Below, in pieces: positions 20,727 through 22,617 of a stretch of DNA of 22,617 nucleotides (position 1 is the stretch's first letter; the number at the start of each line of letters is the position of its first letter). This DNA is from a virus. The notes beneath the pieces were generated by a model. The model was not told the origin of the DNA. It searched no databases and saw nothing but the letters and a program-made list of their open reading frames with translations. The position numbers were made by a program, and so were the translations under genes. The stretch is taken from IMG/VR virus record IMGVR_UViG_3300036767_001225, positions 1-22,617 of that record. One strand, given 5' to 3'.

Positions 20727-20939
20727 ATGACCACCAACCAAACCGCGCTGGACGCATTCATCGCCAGGAAGGCCGAGATCGACGAAATGCTCGCCCGGAT
20801 ACAGGGCTTGAGCGATGACCACTTCAACGTCCTCCCCGACGACGTCCATTGGGGCCACGTCGGCGACCTTGCCCACTACGCCAAACAACTGCGCCGCATC
20901 ACGGACAGCGCCTTCCAGGAGGGCGAACACGCCGAATAG
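20727..20939 (+). CDS. Small hypothetical phage protein
   Basis: A 70-residue acidic, helical protein of unknown function. Two helices (LDAFIARKAEIDEMLARIQGL and HYAKQLRRITDSAF) flank a His/Asp/Trp-containing turn (PDDVHWGHVGDL). The ATG follows AAAGGA at nine bases. It lies 30 bases after the previous small gene and before a GC-rich hairpin and the DUF3489 gene. The size and layout fit an accessory phage or plasmid protein, but no role can be assigned. Confidence 0.65.
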   Translation: MTTNQTALDAFIARKAEIDEMLARIQGLSDDHFNVLPDDVHWGHVGDLAHYAKQLRRITDSAFQEGEHAE

Positions 20940-20962
20940 ACGGACGGCAAAACTCGGCTCCA

Positions 20963-20989
20963 GCCCCGCTCAGGGATTCCCGGCGGGGC
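20963..20989 (+). other. GC-rich hairpin upstream of the DUF3489 gene
   Basis: GCCCCGC and GCGGGGC pair across a 13-base interior that itself contains GGGA/TCCC. No T-run follows, so an intrinsic terminator is unlikely; it may attenuate or protect the leader of the DUF3489 gene 49 bases downstream. Confidence 0.35.
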
Positions 20990-21037
20990 CGTGGCGGTAG
21001 CAGCAATCCCGCTGCCCAAACCACGCAGGAGACGATC

Positions 21038-21499
21038 ATGAACAAACTCTACAGCAGCAAATCCAACGCCAAGCGTGGCGCCGTCGCCGCCCTCGGCTCC
21101 CATGCCATGGAAGGCGCCGACTACCGGCTGGCCAAGCATGACGGCAAATGGACCTGGACGACCGACGCCAATCCCGGCGCCACGCCCGACGCGGCCGAAA
21201 CGCCAAAAGGCGAGGACACGGAGGCGCCCGAGCCGATGAAGACCGATACCGAGGCCGACGGCGGACCCGAGGCGCAGCCCAAACCGCCTCGCCAGCGCGA
21301 GGGCACCAAGCAGGCTCTCCTGGTCGAGATGTTGCGCCGATCCGAGGGCGCCACCATCGACCAGATCGTCGAGGCCACAGGCTGGCAGCGCCACACGGCT
21401 CGGGGTGCGATCAGCGGCGCCATCAAGAAGAAGCTCGGCCTCACCGTTACCTCGGAAAAAACCGAGGGTGGCGAGCGCACCTACCACATACCGGCGTGA
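21038..21499 (+). CDS. DUF3489 domain protein
   Basis: A 153-residue protein. The N-terminal 45 residues are basic and aromatic (SKSNAKRGAVAALG, then HDGKWTWTTD). A long acidic, Pro-rich linker follows (residues 45-88), and the C-terminus (about 90-153) matches DUF3489: GTKQALLVEMLRRSEGATID, then IVEATGWQRHTARGAISGA and a final winged-helix strand with GGERTYHI. The C-terminal unit looks like a helix-turn-helix DNA-binding fold, so it may be a small regulator. The ATG at 21038 has CAGGAG upstream. Its TGA overlaps a possible GTG start of the next gene. DUF3489 proteins are common in alphaproteobacterial phages and mobile elements. Confidence 0.85.
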   Translation: MNKLYSSKSNAKRGAVAALGSHAMEGADYRLAKHDGKWTWTTDANPGATPDAAETPKGEDTEAPEPMKTDTEADGGPEAQPKPPRQREGTKQALLVEMLRRSEGATIDQIVEATGWQRHTARGAISGAIKKKLGLTVTSEKTEGGERTYHIPA

Positions 21500-21510
21500 C
21501 GGTGACGGCC

Positions 21511-21882
21511 ATGAACCGCAAAAGCAGAAGACGGGCGGCTGCCCGGAAAGGGACCGCCACCAAGCCCAAGAACTACACCGTGCACCTCGTCGAAAGCCCG
21601 GCCGGGCAGGCACAGCTGGCGAAGCGCGGGCTCACCACCCGCGACCTCGGCAAGGCCATCGCCGAGTTCCAGAAAGCCGAGAAGGTCCGCGTCGGCACCC
21701 TGATCGGCGTCAACGAGGACGGCTTCTTCGGCTCCACCGACGAAGGATGGACGCCGGACAAGCCCGGCGCCTTCGACGAGCCGCTGCTCGGGATTCCCTG
21801 GGTGCAGATATTCGAACTCTTGGGCCGGGTCCCGGAAAACACCACCGGCGAGTTCCTGAAGAGCGGCGGAAACCTCCAATAA
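21511..21882 (+). CDS. Hypothetical phage protein
   Basis: A 123-residue protein I do not recognise. The first 25 residues are strongly basic (MNRKSRRRAAARKG), which suggests nucleic acid contact or a disordered tail. The rest is compact, with a helix (TTRDLGKAIAEFQKAEKVRV), a GTLIGVNEDGFFGS strand-turn, and a C-terminal GIPWVQIFELLGRVPEN. The ATG at 21511 lacks a strong ribosome-binding site, but an in-frame GTG at 21496 overlaps the stop of the DUF3489 gene and is an equally good start; coupling to DUF3489 is likely either way. It ends 13 bases from the convergent methyltransferase stop. Confidence 0.6.
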   Translation: MNRKSRRRAAARKGTATKPKNYTVHLVESPAGQAQLAKRGLTTRDLGKAIAEFQKAEKVRVGTLIGVNEDGFFGSTDEGWTPDKPGAFDEPLLGIPWVQIFELLGRVPENTTGEFLKSGGNLQ

Positions 21883-21895
21883 TCTTTCCGCAACC

Positions 21896-22617
21896 TCACG
21901 CCGCCGCAGCCCCGTGCCCGGCGGCGGTTTCTTCGAACGTCCGGCCATCAGCTTCCAACGTCGCCGCGAGGCCTGAGAACTCCTGCCAGCGTTTGACGAT
22001 GACGTCCACGTACTTCGGGTCCATCTCCACCAGCCGCGCACTCCGCCCCGTCTTCTCGCAGGCGATCAGGGTCGTGCCGGAGCCGCCGAAGGGATCGAGC
22101 ACGGTGTCCCGGCTCTTGGAAGAATTGCGAACCGCCCGCTCGACCAGCGCCACCGGCTTCATCGTTGGGTGCAGGTCGTTCTTGCGGTGCCTGTCGACGA
22201 ACCATACGTCGCCCTGGTCCCGGGCTCCGCACCAGAAATGATCCGCGCCTTCCTTCCAGCCGTAGAGGATAGGCTCGTACTGGCGCTGGTAGTCGGCGCG
22301 CCCCAGCGTAAAAGTGTTCTTGGCCCAGATGACGAACGTGGACCAGTGTCCGCCGGCTTCGGTGAAGGCCTTCTGCAGCGTATGCAGCTCCGAGGACGAC
22401 ATGCATATGTACGCGCCGCCCTTGGTCACCGTCAGGATGTTGACGCAGGCGTCGTACAGGAACCGGTAAAACCCTTCGCCGAGATTGTCGTTCATGATGC
22501 GCCGATCCTTGCCGCGCATCTTGTCCTTGGCGCTGTTGCCGTAATCCACGTTGTAGGGCGGATCCGTGAAGCAGAGATCAGCCAGCCCACCGTCCAGCAC
22601 CCGCTCGACATCGGCGA
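21896..22617 (-). CDS. DNA adenine/cytosine-N4 methyltransferase, 5' end outside the window
   Basis: The last 240 codons of a beta-class amino-methyltransferase. Motif IV, TDPPYN, is at 22553-22564 and holds the catalytic DPPY. The target-recognition region follows (residues with WSTFVIWAKNTFTLGRADY, then YGWKEGADHFWCG). Motif X/I comes late: VLDPFGGSGTTLIACEKTGR binds S-adenosylmethionine. The order IV before I marks the beta class. Upstream codons in the window read ADVERVLDGG with no stop, so the gene continues past the right edge, where phage enzymes of this type often carry a ParB-like domain; that domain is not seen here. No paired restriction gene is visible, so it is probably an orphan enzyme protecting phage DNA. 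Confidence 0.9.
   Translation of the reverse strand, partial: ADVERVLDGGLADLCFTDPPYNVDYGNSAKDKMRGKDRRIMNDNLGEGFYRFLYDACVNILTVTKGGAYICMSSSELHTLQKAFTEAGGHWSTFVIWAKNTFTLGRADYQRQYEPILYGWKEGADHFWCGARDQGDVWFVDRHRKNDLHPTMKPVALVERAVRNSSKSRDTVLDPFGGSGTTLIACEKTGRSARLVEMDPKYVDVIVKRWQEFSGLAATLEADGRTFEETAAGHGAAAA

Noticed and set aside
1-22617. tRNA, rRNA, CRISPR array or insertion sequence
   Set aside because: No cloverleaf, ribosomal segment, regularly spaced short repeat, transposase frame or terminal inverted repeat pair was seen on reading through the window.

Overview
The window is the late (packaging, head and tail) region of a lambda-like siphovirus, most likely a prophage in a GC-rich alphaproteobacterium. 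The host guess (Rhodospirillales/Magnetospirillum-like) rests only on base composition, protein style and gene order and is not certain. No integrase, repressor, lysis gene, tRNA, rRNA or CRISPR array was seen, and both ends cut through genes: a tail-tip (TipJ/gpJ-like) gene on the left and a DNA methyltransferase on the right.

The structural genes are all on the minus strand, so the operon reads right to left. In order they are: small terminase, large terminase (GpA family), gpW-like joiner, lambda-type portal, a prohead protease fused to a Mu gpT-like major capsid protein, a frameshifted DUF2190 cement protein, a gpFII-like joiner, a DUF6441 protein, a tail terminator-like protein, the tail tube, the G/GT tail assembly chaperones, the tape measure, a minor tail protein, a helical fibre protein, an RCC1 beta-propeller fibre, a small unknown, a DUF1833 protein, an NlpC/P60 peptidase and TipJ. 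Most genes overlap by a few bases or are separated by a ribosome-binding site. To the right of the terminase, across a 129-bp divergent gap, four small plus-strand genes (one DUF3489) face the methyltransferase.

Three genes do not belong to virion assembly and sit exactly at tail-gene boundaries, like phage 'morons'. They are a plus-strand Mesh1-type small alarmone (ppGpp) hydrolase between tape measure and GT, a minus-strand UPF0149/YecA protein with a SEC-C zinc tail and its own intrinsic terminator between tail tube and G, and a plus-strand gene between DUF1833 and NlpC that appears to be a divergent UPF0149 relative. The last one lies between the intact DUF1833 gene and a diverged second copy of the DUF1833 3' end, a scar of the recombination that brought it in.

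Two expression features can be read directly. The chaperone pair carries a textbook -1 frameshift signal: A AAA AAC in the correct phase, a 6-nt spacer, then a 16-bp hairpin. The protease-capsid fusion keeps a strong internal ribosome-binding site in front of an in-frame ATG, so it may make both a full-length product and a shorter scaffold-capsid product.
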